Assembly (NCBI GenBank): GCA_020631045.1
Contig: JAHDHZ010000004.1
Coordinates: 30,457 to 77,244 of the forward strand
Direction of reading: 5' to 3'
DNA length: 46,788 nt
Source: Flavobacteriales bacterium
GTDB taxonomy: Bacteria; Bacteroidota; Bacteroidia; Flavobacteriales_G; JALEGO01
A model generated the notes under the pieces. The model was not told where the DNA came from and searched no databases. It was given only the letters and a program-made list of their open reading frames with translations. Made by a program: the position numbers and the translations under genes. This document shows, piece by piece, positions 11,601 through 19,789 of this stretch; positions within the stretch are counted from its first letter, which is position 1; every line of letters begins with the position of its first letter.

Positions 11601-12483
11601 AAAACGTTTGGCTTATGATATTTGGGGCGATACGGTAAATATTGCTAACAGGATGGAAACCACCTGTGATGTTGGTAAAATAAATATATCAGGGGCTACT
11701 TATGAGTTGGTAAAAGATTTTTTTGACTGTACCTATAGAGGAAAAGTAGAAGCGAAAAACAAAGGTTTGATAGATATGTATTTTGTTGATCGTATCAAGC
11801 CAAACTATTCTGCAGACAAAGAAGGCGTGAAGCCCAATGAGTTGTTTAGAAATAAAATCAACAATATGGCTTTTGGCTCTATGGTTAATTTTAAAAAGGT
11901 TGAGCGAGACATTATCAAATTGCTTAAAAATAAATTACCTTCAAACCTACATTATCACTCTTTAGAACATACCCTTGATGTGTGTGCAGAAACAGAACGC
12001 ATTGCTGTTTCAGAAGGGCTGTCAAGTGAAGATATAGTCTTGCTTAAAACAGCTGCACTGTTTCACGATGCTGGATTTATAAAGCAGTACAACAACAACG
12101 AACAAATTGGAGTTGATTTAGCCAAAGAGCAATTGCCTTTGTATGGCTATAATTCTGCTCAGATTTCAAAGATTTCTAATTTGATTTTAGCAACTTCACA
12201 GCCTTCGACTCCAACCAATAAATATCAAAAAATAGTTTGTGATGCAGACCTAGATTATTTAGGTAGAGATGATTTCTTTGAAATTTCAGATTTGCTAAAA
12301 AAAGAATATTTAGAACGTGACATGATCAAAACTGATATTGAATGGGACGAATTGCAGATCAAATTTATGACTCAGCATAGATACTTTACTAAAACTTCAA
12401 TTGAGACCCGCAAACCTAAAAAACTTGAAAATCTTGAGATTATCAAAGAGCGATTAAAAGTTTTAAAAGAAGAACTTTCATGA
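8620..12483 (+). CDS. Sensor-type protein: periplasmic two-component-regulator propeller + Y_Y_Y-like domain + TM + coiled coil + class III adenylyl cyclase + HD phosphohydrolase domain
   Basis: Repeated 'LWIGT..GL' blades, TM helix FKFLLISGLLLLIYFGF, cyclase motifs FTDFKGFT / KIKTMGDSYMCVGG / YDIWGDTVNIANRME, then H..HD..D (LEHT, LFHDAG, CDADLDYLG). Overlaps dxs by ~53 nt. Confidence 0.92.
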   Translation: MLPMSFYRLINNLHLLRKLSLCLCGVFVTLLSFAQTSSEVKTTLYGIEQGLSQSQVNAICQDDAGFLWIGTQDGLNRFDGNHFRVFKNDIEQENSLSGNYIYSLAHHQNTLWVATENGLNSIDLKTEQVSRKKFNPLFKNSIASNETRTLFIDSKGRVWIGFEKGLVSCFDQSEEVFINFNHLKLSGKITSITEDALGNFWIGSSSGGVLVIDDQFKEKVRFNDQKSIQEIKFEPFTKQIWVVSSNDVKVYNIEENNYTLYVHHTAFGAKSILFKNDGVYLGVDRLGVVKVSISNQRLSMVHATEIGFSIQQMAVSEDNQVWIGTSKGLMHLYHKSKQFEHHYNFIKKSNAQPFKDNTVWAFCKDHKSDLWIGTRNGVTKCDAIQNKYVSWQDISKSKNYKTFKSVLSIYEDSKKNLWLGTVDELIFAKRDQQNNIIETYPVFKWKKQEVSHDNMIYTITETKNEKLLFGTKHGLGVYDLKKDSSVFFSSFSSSEDQPLAKLSYVRAIEQDGDSSIWFATNLGVYKVSDDRFEKITFFGNNLIDFSHQITDLKIDHDTIWISSYGGGLIKMLKDGSLIDRYTEKDGLSNNAIYGILIDENQNLWLTTNNGLSVFDRKKFKIYTKDDGLQSNEFNIGAHFKASDKLFYVGGVNGYNKFNPSQVNSSDQKIKTLINDVFLFNQSIFNHKNITYNDHRFKDTLYLKSAQNNLRFDFAALDYLPNSKKKYAYKLVGFDERWMYSDKPSATYNNLDPKQYIFKVKSALANADFGDEKNFYFEIKPAFTQTLFFKFLLISGLLLLIYFGFRARLLVSENQKQILEKLVRQRTREVLSQKEQIERQKKELEKQKIKSDYLLENILPRQTVEELQVKGFATARSYKTATVMFTDFKGFTKISEQLRPKVLLNRLDRYFKKYDEIIDGHHIEKIKTMGDSYMCVGGIPVRNKTNPFDVILAALEIQKYMKKEESRSKDAEEPVRWQLRIGIHTGELIAGVIGQKRLAYDIWGDTVNIANRMETTCDVGKINISGATYELVKDFFDCTYRGKVEAKNKGLIDMYFVDRIKPNYSADKEGVKPNELFRNKINNMAFGSMVNFKKVERDIIKLLKNKLPSNLHYHSLEHTLDVCAETERIAVSEGLSSEDIVLLKTAALFHDAGFIKQYNNNEQIGVDLAKEQLPLYGYNSAQISKISNLILATSQPSTPTNKYQKIVCDADLDYLGRDDFFEISDLLKKEYLERDMIKTDIEWDELQIKFMTQHRYFTKTSIETRKPKKLENLEIIKERLKVLKEELS

Positions 12484-13115
12484 TTGATTTAACTGAATAC
12501 AAAGCCATTATTTTTGATTTGGGAGGAGTCATTTTAAACATTGATTACAATCGTCCTATTGAAGCGTTTAAAAAACTTGGAGTGCAAGATTTTCATGCAC
12601 ATTATCAGAAAAAAGGGCAATCAGAGCTATTTGATTTGTTAGAAACAGGAAAAATTTCAAACCAGCGATTTATTGAAACCCTAAAATCACAACTCAACTT
12701 ACTCCACACCCCTTGCCAACAAATCACAGCTGCTTGGAATTCTATCTTGCTCGATTTTCCAAAACACCGCCTTGAGCTTCTCTTACAGCTCAAATCAAAA
12801 ATCACTACATTTTTACTTAGCAACACCAATGCCATTCACATTAAAGCTTTTCATGAGATTTTAGAGCAAACTCACGGGCATAAAGATTTGAGTGCGTTTT
12901 TTCACAAAGTCTATTATTCAAGTGACATTAAACTGAGAAAGCCCAACAAAGAAGCCTTTGAGTACATTTTAAATGCACATGATTTAAAGGCAAATCAAGT
13001 GCTTTTTATTGATGATAGCATTCAGCATGTTCAAGGCGCAAGGACTGTCGGTATAAAAGCAATTCATTTGAACGGCGATTTAGATATGTCAACTCTTTTT
13101 AAAGCGTTTGTTTAG
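12480..13115 (+). CDS. HAD family hydrolase (HAD-IA-like)
   Basis: IIFDLGGVILNIDY, LLSNTN, KPNKEAFEYIL, FIDDS; ATGA overlap with upstream CDS. Confidence 0.93.
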   Translation: MIDLTEYKAIIFDLGGVILNIDYNRPIEAFKKLGVQDFHAHYQKKGQSELFDLLETGKISNQRFIETLKSQLNLLHTPCQQITAAWNSILLDFPKHRLELLLQLKSKITTFLLSNTNAIHIKAFHEILEQTHGHKDLSAFFHKVYYSSDIKLRKPNKEAFEYILNAHDLKANQVLFIDDSIQHVQGARTVGIKAIHLNGDLDMSTLFKAFV

Positions 13116-13144
13116 AATAAAACAGGTATATTTTTGTGATTTAA

Positions 13145-13990
13145 ATGAGAACATTTTTTGCACTTTTTTTATTTTCAACTACCCTTAAGGCATTTGCGCA
13201 ACCATCTGATACTTTAAGTTTTTTAAGCTGGAACACATATTTGTTGCCTAAAATGTTTTTTTGGACAAATCAAAAAGAACGAGCAGAACAAATTATATTA
13301 AATATGCAACAAGAAGATTATGATGTTGTTGTGTTTCAAGAAATGTTTGATGTTCAGATTGCCAATAAAGTAAAAGGAAGGTTGTTTGAGAAATACCCTT
13401 TTCAGTTTGGTCCTGGAAAAGGAGGCTTTTTAAGATTAAATAGTGGAGTTGTTATTTTGAGTAAATACCCCTTTGAGCAGTCTTATTTGACAAAATTTCA
13501 CAATTGTAAGGGGCCAGATTGTAGGGCCAAAAAAAGTGCGATTATGGTCACTTTAGTGAAAGAAGAAAAGAGAATTCAAATTGTAGGTACGCACTTGCAG
13601 TCTACTGATGGCTACATCTATTCTAAAATAAGAAAAAATCAACTGCATTTAATTAAGCGCATGGCAGATCAGTACAGGCAAAAAAATGTTCCAATTGTTT
13701 ATCTGGGAGATTTCAATGTCAAAAAAAACAGTTCTTATTATGGTGAAATGCTCACTATTTTAAGTGCTAAAGACGGAGAAATTACTAGTGATTTGAAATA
13801 TGGCACTGATCCTGAAAATGATTTATGTTGGTCTGGTAAGCCAAAGATTCTTGACTACATTTTAATCGATTCAAATCAAACTAATGCACAAGTAATTCAA
13901 AGAGAATTTGTTCGATATACATGTGATATGAGAAAAGGAGGTTGTGATTTGTCAGATCATTATGCAATAAAGGCAAAAGTTATTTTTTAA
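13145..13990 (+). CDS. Secreted endonuclease/exonuclease/phosphatase-fold protein, neutral sphingomyelinase-like
   Basis: Signal peptide; LSWNTYLLP, VVFQEMFD, NSGVVILSKYPFE, C-GPDC, GTHLQSTDG, LGDFNVKK, LSDHYAI. This pattern resembles bacterial sphingomyelinase C. Confidence 0.82.
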   Translation: MRTFFALFLFSTTLKAFAQPSDTLSFLSWNTYLLPKMFFWTNQKERAEQIILNMQQEDYDVVVFQEMFDVQIANKVKGRLFEKYPFQFGPGKGGFLRLNSGVVILSKYPFEQSYLTKFHNCKGPDCRAKKSAIMVTLVKEEKRIQIVGTHLQSTDGYIYSKIRKNQLHLIKRMADQYRQKNVPIVYLGDFNVKKNSSYYGEMLTILSAKDGEITSDLKYGTDPENDLCWSGKPKILDYILIDSNQTNAQVIQREFVRYTCDMRKGGCDLSDHYAIKAKVIF

Positions 13991-14005
13991 CCTAATTTAG
14001 AGTAC

Positions 14006-15682
14006 ATGCAACTGGGAACCAGCAAACAAAAAATGACCTATTTCAAGCCGGGTGTTGGCATGTTCGGATATGGTAAATATGAGCACCAGGCCAAAGGAGT
14101 TCAGGCAGATTTATACGCAAGGGCTTTTGTGTTGAAAAACAAAGATCAATATTTGGCTATTGTGAGTGCTGAATTTTTATCTTGCACTATTTCAATTAAG
14201 CAAGAAGTGCTTAAAAATTTAAAGGCGCATTTTAACAAGCCCATTTTCACTCAGCACAACTTAAACATTCACGGTAATCACACCCATAGTGCTGCGGGCG
14301 GATATGCGCATTACCCCTTTTACAATTTTTCTACCTCGGGGTTTTGCCCTTCGGTTTTTAAGACGTATTCACAGGCTATCACAAAATCGATTATTGAGGC
14401 CTTTAATGAGGTAGAAGATATTAAGGTGACTAGTCAAAAATCTGAATTTGACCAGTCAGTTCCCGTAGCTTTCAACAGAGCCTTAAAAGCTTATAATGCC
14501 AATAAAGATGTTAAGCAATTAGCTGCTGATCAAGAGCATTTGGCAATCAATAGAACCATGCAGCAATTGGTGTTTAAAGATGGCCAAAACAAATTAAAGG
14601 GGCTGTTGAATTTTTTTGGAGTACATACCACTTGCCTTGGCAATGACCAGTATAAAATCTCGCCTGATAGTAAGGGTTTTGCAGCAGTTCAAATAGAAGA
14701 GAAATATGGCGTTGTGGCAGGATTTTCACAAAGTGCTTGTGGCGATGTTTCACCACATTTTTCTAATCAAAACAACCAATTAAAAACACCCTTTTCTGAG
14801 CTTAACGATGCATATGACAAGCCAAAGATAAACGGTGCTTACCAGTTTGAACTGGCTAGTAAAATGTTACAAGGCAATTTAAATGAAAGAAGTCTAAAAG
14901 CAAGTTTTGATTGTTATACCCAGTTTTTTGATTTGACAAACATCAAGATAGATGAAAAATACAAGGCTGATTCAACTGCTCAAACTTATTCGGCAGCTCT
15001 TGGTCTGTCTTTTTTTAAAGGAACCAATGACGGAAGAGGTGCTGATGGAATTATCGGTATATTGTTAGGTTTTTTAGTTACTGTTGTACACTTTTTGCAG
15101 AGCATTTTTGGTAGTGATCAGCTCAAAGAAGAAACACAAGATTTAAAGAAACATCACACCAGTAAAAATATTGTGATGCAGACGAGTCAAAGAAAAGTCT
15201 TGGGTGCTCAAAATTTTGGGCGCATACCCAAAGGATTAGATAAAATGGTTGATGTGATGATTGATCACTATAAGAATGGGTCACTCAAAGATTATCCTTT
15301 AACACCAGATGTATTGCCTATGCAACTGATCAAAATAGGAGATTTGGCTTTAGCATGCTTGCCTGGTGAGATTACCATTACTGCGGCAAAACGCCTCAAG
15401 GCATCCATCCAAAGCAAATTAAATGATTGTAATGAGGTTTGGGTGATCAGCTATTCAAACGCCTATTCAGGTTATGTGACTACCCCAGAAGAATACCGTC
15501 AGCAAACCTACGAAGGGGGGCATACCCTTTTTGGGGAAAACACGCTGGGGGCTTATCAAACCTGTTTTGACTACCTAGTCAAACAATTGAATTTGCCGCC
15601 TGAAGAAAGAGTAGAAAACGGCGTGCATCCACCCGTATTTGATGCTGAGGTGATTGCTAAAAGAACCAATTCGAACTTTTAG
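14006..15682 (+). CDS. Neutral/alkaline ceramidase-like protein
   Basis: NIHGNHTHSAAGGYAHYPFYNFSTSGF, NFFGVHTTCLGNDQYKISPDSKGFAA, GFSQSACGDVSPH, CLPGEITITAAKRL. Confidence 0.88.
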   Translation: MQLGTSKQKMTYFKPGVGMFGYGKYEHQAKGVQADLYARAFVLKNKDQYLAIVSAEFLSCTISIKQEVLKNLKAHFNKPIFTQHNLNIHGNHTHSAAGGYAHYPFYNFSTSGFCPSVFKTYSQAITKSIIEAFNEVEDIKVTSQKSEFDQSVPVAFNRALKAYNANKDVKQLAADQEHLAINRTMQQLVFKDGQNKLKGLLNFFGVHTTCLGNDQYKISPDSKGFAAVQIEEKYGVVAGFSQSACGDVSPHFSNQNNQLKTPFSELNDAYDKPKINGAYQFELASKMLQGNLNERSLKASFDCYTQFFDLTNIKIDEKYKADSTAQTYSAALGLSFFKGTNDGRGADGIIGILLGFLVTVVHFLQSIFGSDQLKEETQDLKKHHTSKNIVMQTSQRKVLGAQNFGRIPKGLDKMVDVMIDHYKNGSLKDYPLTPDVLPMQLIKIGDLALACLPGEITITAAKRLKASIQSKLNDCNEVWVISYSNAYSGYVTTPEEYRQQTYEGGHTLFGENTLGAYQTCFDYLVKQLNLPPEERVENGVHPPVFDAEVIAKRTNSNF

Positions 15683-15708
15683 ATTAAATTTCATAGCTTT
15701 ACTTTATT

Positions 15709-16227
15709 GTGTCTGAAGCTTTTTCAAAACATCGTTTTATTGCCTCTAAAATCATTAGAGATGACATTTCATTAGATCGCTTAGTGGCGCGTTATAAGTT
15801 TAAGTCGCACCAGATTGTTTTTACGAACGGATGCTTTGATCTCTTGCACAAAGGCCATGTTGATTATTTAAACAAAGCAGCTGATTTGGGCGATCGTTTA
15901 ATTGTGGGAATCAACAGTGATGCATCTGTAAAAAGTTTGGGTAAAGGCAAAAACAGACCCATTCAAGACGAAGAATCTCGCGCTCTGATTATCGCCTCAT
16001 TACACTATGTTGATCAGGTGGTTATTTTTAATGAGCTTACTCCTGAACGTTTGATTCAGCAAATTACTCCTGACGTATTGGTGAAAGGTGCTGACTATCA
16101 AATCAAAGATATTGTAGGGGCTGAGCATGTGTTAAATTCAGGTGGAAGTGTCGAGCGCATTGAATTTTTAGAAGGTTATTCAACCAGTTTAATTGAGCAA
16201 AAAATTTTAAAAGATGGCAAAGCTTAA
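15709..16227 (+). CDS. rfaE2: D-glycero-beta-D-manno-heptose 1-phosphate adenylyltransferase
   Basis: VFTNGCFDLLHKGHVDYLNKAADLGDRLIVGINSDASV; GTG start. Confidence 0.93.
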   Translation: MSEAFSKHRFIASKIIRDDISLDRLVARYKFKSHQIVFTNGCFDLLHKGHVDYLNKAADLGDRLIVGINSDASVKSLGKGKNRPIQDEESRALIIASLHYVDQVVIFNELTPERLIQQITPDVLVKGADYQIKDIVGAEHVLNSGGSVERIEFLEGYSTSLIEQKILKDGKA

Positions 16228-17578
16228 GACCGTGTTTTTTTGCTCTTCGTGCGGCCATGAGTCTGCCAAATGGATTGGTAAGTGCCCTTCTTGCAGTGAG
16301 TGGAACACTTTTTCAGAAGAGGTCGTTGAGAAAAAAAAGAGTGTATCGAGCGCTATTTTTGGGGGTGGATTGGCCACCGCACCTCAGCTGGTACAAGAAA
16401 TAGAGCAACAAAAACAAGATCGCATTGCTTTAGTCGACATGGAGTTGAACCGTGTGTTGGGCTCAGGGCTTGTTCCTGGCTCATTGATTTTATTTGGAGG
16501 AGAGCCGGGTATCGGAAAATCTACTTTGCTTTTGCAGCAAGCCTTGAAAAATGCTCATCTTTCTTTTTTGTATGTATCAGGAGAAGAGAGTCAAGCACAA
16601 ATTAAAATGCGTGCCTCTCGCATTGGTATTTCAAATAAGGCCTGTCATATTGTGACTGAAACTTTTATGCCCAATATTTTCAAACACATCAAAGAGGTAA
16701 AGCCTGAGGTGGTCATCATTGATTCGATTCAAACCTTGCATACCTCAAGCATTGAATCTTCTCCGGGTTCTGTTTCTCAAATCAGGGAGTGTGCCTCTGA
16801 GCTTTTAAAATTTGCCAAGCAGACATCAACCCCTGTCTTTATCATTGGGCACATCACCAAAGAAGGGCAAATTGCAGGCCCTAAACTATTAGAGCATATG
16901 GTCGATACAGTCTTGCAGTTTGAAGGAGATCGCAATCACATTTATCGCTTGTTGAGAACCACTAAAAACCGTTTTGGATCAACCAATGAGCTGGGTATTT
17001 ATGAAATGATTTCAGCGGGCTTGCGCGCGGTGAGTAATCCTTCAGAAATTCTGATCACTAACAGAGATGAGCCTTTAAGTGGTGTGGCAATTGCGGCAAG
17101 CATTGAGGGGGTGCGCCCCTTACTGATTGAAATTCAAGCCCTAGTAAGTTCTGCGGCGTATGGAACGCCCCAACGCTCAGCAACAGGTTTTGATGCCAAA
17201 CGCTTAAATATGTTATTGGCTGTACTTGAAAAACGCTGTGGATTTCGTTTAAGTATTAAAGATGTTTTTGTGAATATTACAGGGGGGTTAAAGGTTGACG
17301 ATCCAAGTATTGATTTGGCGGTGGTCTGTGCAGTACTTTCATCTTCTGAAGACTTGCCAATTGACCCCAGTGTATGTTTTGCAGCCGAAGTGGGCTTGTC
17401 AGGAGAAATTAGGGCGGTCAATAAAATTGACCAGCGCATTGCAGAGGCCCAAAAACTAGGATTTAAAAAAATAATCATCTCTAAATATGCTGAGAAAAAT
17501 ATCGCCGAGAGCTACCCAGATATTCAGGTGATTAAAACCTCAAAAATCGAAGAGGTATTCAGGGTTTTGTTTGGATAA
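16214..17578 (+). CDS. radA: DNA repair protein RadA (Sms)
   Basis: CSSCGHESAKWIGKCPSC zinc finger, GGEPGIGKSTLLLQ Walker A, KNRFG motif, Lon-like C-terminus. Confidence 0.98.
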   Translation: MAKLKTVFFCSSCGHESAKWIGKCPSCSEWNTFSEEVVEKKKSVSSAIFGGGLATAPQLVQEIEQQKQDRIALVDMELNRVLGSGLVPGSLILFGGEPGIGKSTLLLQQALKNAHLSFLYVSGEESQAQIKMRASRIGISNKACHIVTETFMPNIFKHIKEVKPEVVIIDSIQTLHTSSIESSPGSVSQIRECASELLKFAKQTSTPVFIIGHITKEGQIAGPKLLEHMVDTVLQFEGDRNHIYRLLRTTKNRFGSTNELGIYEMISAGLRAVSNPSEILITNRDEPLSGVAIAASIEGVRPLLIEIQALVSSAAYGTPQRSATGFDAKRLNMLLAVLEKRCGFRLSIKDVFVNITGGLKVDDPSIDLAVVCAVLSSSEDLPIDPSVCFAAEVGLSGEIRAVNKIDQRIAEAQKLGFKKIIISKYAEKNIAESYPDIQVIKTSKIEEVFRVLFG

Positions 17579-17609
17579 TGTAAGATTTGTTTGAGCAGAT
17601 GATTTTTGA

Positions 17610-17634
17610 GCTGTCAAAGACAAGCTTTGAGTGC
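17610..17634 (+). repeat. Inverted partner of the loop of the radA/DUF3108 hairpin
   Basis: GCTGTCAAAGACAAGCTTTGAGTGC is complementary to 17724-17748 with a single G/A difference (a G-U pair in RNA). Confidence 0.85.
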
Positions 17635-17694
17635 ACCAAAATCCTTTATTCAAATAAATCTTTTACTACCAAGGTCAATATAAGGGGTGGGTTC

Positions 17695-17777
17695 TTAAAA
17701 AAATGATAGAGAAAGGTTTTACTGCATTCAAAGCTTGTCTTTGACAGCAGTAAAACCTTTCTCTATCATTTTTTTAA
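17695..17777. terminator. Bidirectional terminator-like hairpin with perfect 31-bp stem and 21-nt loop
   Basis: TTAAAAAAATGATAGAGAAAGGTTTTACTGC (17695-17725) / GCAGTAAAACCTTTCTCTATCATTTTTTTAA (17747-17777); lies between convergent genes. Confidence 0.88.
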
Positions 17778-18524
17778 TGAATACTTTAACCCCTTATATC
17801 CTTTCAAATCCATTTTCACCGACCCCACCAAAATCTTCGCCTGTGCTCTTACAGGAATCTTATTTTTGTCGTTGGTAATCCACACCAATAAGTCTTCTTC
17901 ATCTTTAAAAATACGCCCCTTTTGCACTACGGGTACAAATTTCATGCACTCAAGTTTTCCAACATCAGAATCTATGGTTTCGACCCCTAAATATTTAATG
18001 CGTGTTTCAACGTATTCTTCATCCAAAAAAATAGGAATGGTAAAGACATCTCCTTTTTTAGCGCCTGAAAAATCAAGCGCTCTGGCGAAGTAAAAAGCAG
18101 AAACCATATCTTGAATTTTTCTGCCAGGTAAATCCATCATTTTGCCCGATCCGATATCAACCTGTTTTTTTTCTGGGTAAAAGATATAATCTTGTTCTTT
18201 CTTGTATCCACCCTCATTGATGCGGCGTACAAATTTCAAGGCTTCTAAATCAGTGGGGCTAAAATAGGTCTCATAACGATCTCTGACTTTGAAAAACCAA
18301 TCAAAGAACGATCCGCTCTTGCCGATTCCGACCGCACGATAGGCAGGTTTGCCATGCACTGTGTAGTTTTTGTTTTGAAGCTCAATGGTGGCAATGCCTG
18401 CATTCATAAGACCATAATGCACGCGATAGGTAAGTTTTTCACCCTTTTTAAAGGGTAGTTCTTGGGTGTTTAAATTCAATACAAACAACAGTAAACAGGT
18501 CGTTAAAAGAGATTTCATGAGCAT
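17766..18524 (-). CDS. DUF3108 domain-containing secreted protein
   Basis: FKKGEKLTYRVHYGLMNAGIATIEL..., signal peptide; family assigned by recall of the motif. Confidence 0.8.
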   Translation of the reverse strand: MLMKSLLTTCLLLFVLNLNTQELPFKKGEKLTYRVHYGLMNAGIATIELQNKNYTVHGKPAYRAVGIGKSGSFFDWFFKVRDRYETYFSPTDLEALKFVRRINEGGYKKEQDYIFYPEKKQVDIGSGKMMDLPGRKIQDMVSAFYFARALDFSGAKKGDVFTIPIFLDEEYVETRIKYLGVETIDSDVGKLECMKFVPVVQKGRIFKDEEDLLVWITNDKNKIPVRAQAKILVGSVKMDLKGYKGLKYSLKK

Positions 18525-18597
18525 TGGTTTTGTTAAAAGAATACAAAATATATACCATTTTTAGATGCAATGCTTATGAATCTTGTATTTTTGTATT

Positions 18598-19095
18598 GTG
18601 AAAGGGCAATTACTTTTATGTTTGTTTTTGCAGATTGGCTTGTTAGTGAATGCTCAGCAAGACAGTGCTGTTGCGAATCCATTTCAGAATTTCTGGCAAA
18701 AGGCAACAGGCTCAGTATCTGAAAATAGTGTTGATCAAGAAGTACAAAAAGAAGTGGGTAAGCTGAACATTACAGCTGATGCTAGGGTGCGTAAAATTAT
18801 GGATTACAGAAAAAGTCTGTTAGATTCTAATGCTACAATTGCTGGTTTTAGAGTACAGATTTATTCGGCCTCAGGACCTGCAAGTAGTGCTAAGGCACAA
18901 GAGCAAATGAATCAATTTATTGCAATGCATGAAGATCAACAAATCAATGCATATTTGGTCTCAGCGCTGCCTTATTTTAAAGTTCGAGTCGGTGATTTTA
19001 AAACGCGCCTAAAAGCAACAGGTTTTTTGAATCAAATTAAAACAATGTACCCAAATGCCTTTGTGGTGCAAGATCAAATCAATACAAATCCATAG
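18598..19095 (+). CDS. SPOR domain-containing protein
   Basis: FRVQIYSASGPASSAKAQEQMNQF...YFKVRVGDFKTRLKATGFL; GTG start preferred over the ORF-caller TTG at 18583. Confidence 0.85.
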   Translation: MKGQLLLCLFLQIGLLVNAQQDSAVANPFQNFWQKATGSVSENSVDQEVQKEVGKLNITADARVRKIMDYRKSLLDSNATIAGFRVQIYSASGPASSAKAQEQMNQFIAMHEDQQINAYLVSALPYFKVRVGDFKTRLKATGFLNQIKTMYPNAFVVQDQINTNP

Positions 19096-19098
19096 AAT

Positions 19099-19788
19099 AT
19101 GAAATCTTTCTCATTGTTTACTTTAATTGTGATTTTCACCCTTTCAATGACTGCTCAGCAAGAACATTTAGAGGCTAGAAATAGAGATCGCGTGCTGGCT
19201 GATTTTTCATTTACTGGATGGTCACATGATGTGAGTGATTTGAAAACCAAGTGGTATTCTAGAGGTGTGGGCTTGCATTACATTCACAATTTTGAAATCT
19301 CTGAGCGATTTGATTTTGGCTTGGGTGTGGGCATTAAAAACTCAAACTTTTATCACCGTTCTAATTTGGTTGAAATTACACATCCTGACACTACTTTAGA
19401 GGCTGGTTCGACCTTTTCTACTTTCACCCCGATTGATAGTAATGCAGGGGTTGAGCGTAATAAATTGAGTTTGTCTTATTTTAGTTTTCCTTTAGAATTT
19501 AGATACATTGGTAAGCCTGGCAAGAAAAATAAGGCTTTCAAGTTTGCTTTAGGTGTACATGCAAATTACAGAATGAATGTGCACACGAAAAGAGTTGATG
19601 CGACTGGTAAATACAAAGATTTTAATTTTAACAACCTTGAGAAATGGACTTTTGGAGCGCACACAAGAATTGGTTATCACAGAACTGCTTTGCAGTTAGA
19701 GACTAGTTTTAATTCAATTTTTAAGAAGAATTTTGGCCCTACGATGTTGCCTTTCAGAATAGGGTTTGTTTATACTTTGTTGGATTGA
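19099..19788 (+). CDS. Outer-membrane beta-barrel protein (PorT-like size and layout)
   Basis: Signal peptide, alternating amphipathic strands, aromatic C-terminus (FRIGFVYTLLD). Confidence 0.6.
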   Translation: MKSFSLFTLIVIFTLSMTAQQEHLEARNRDRVLADFSFTGWSHDVSDLKTKWYSRGVGLHYIHNFEISERFDFGLGVGIKNSNFYHRSNLVEITHPDTTLEAGSTFSTFTPIDSNAGVERNKLSLSYFSFPLEFRYIGKPGKKNKAFKFALGVHANYRMNVHTKRVDATGKYKDFNFNNLEKWTFGAHTRIGYHRTALQLETSFNSIFKKNFGPTMLPFRIGFVYTLLD

Positions 19789-19789
19789 T

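Noticed and set aside
8620-12483. Cyclase domain as guanylate-specific
   Set aside because: Substrate-specifying positions read Lys (KIKT) and Asp (YDIWG), the adenylate pattern, rather than Glu/Cys.
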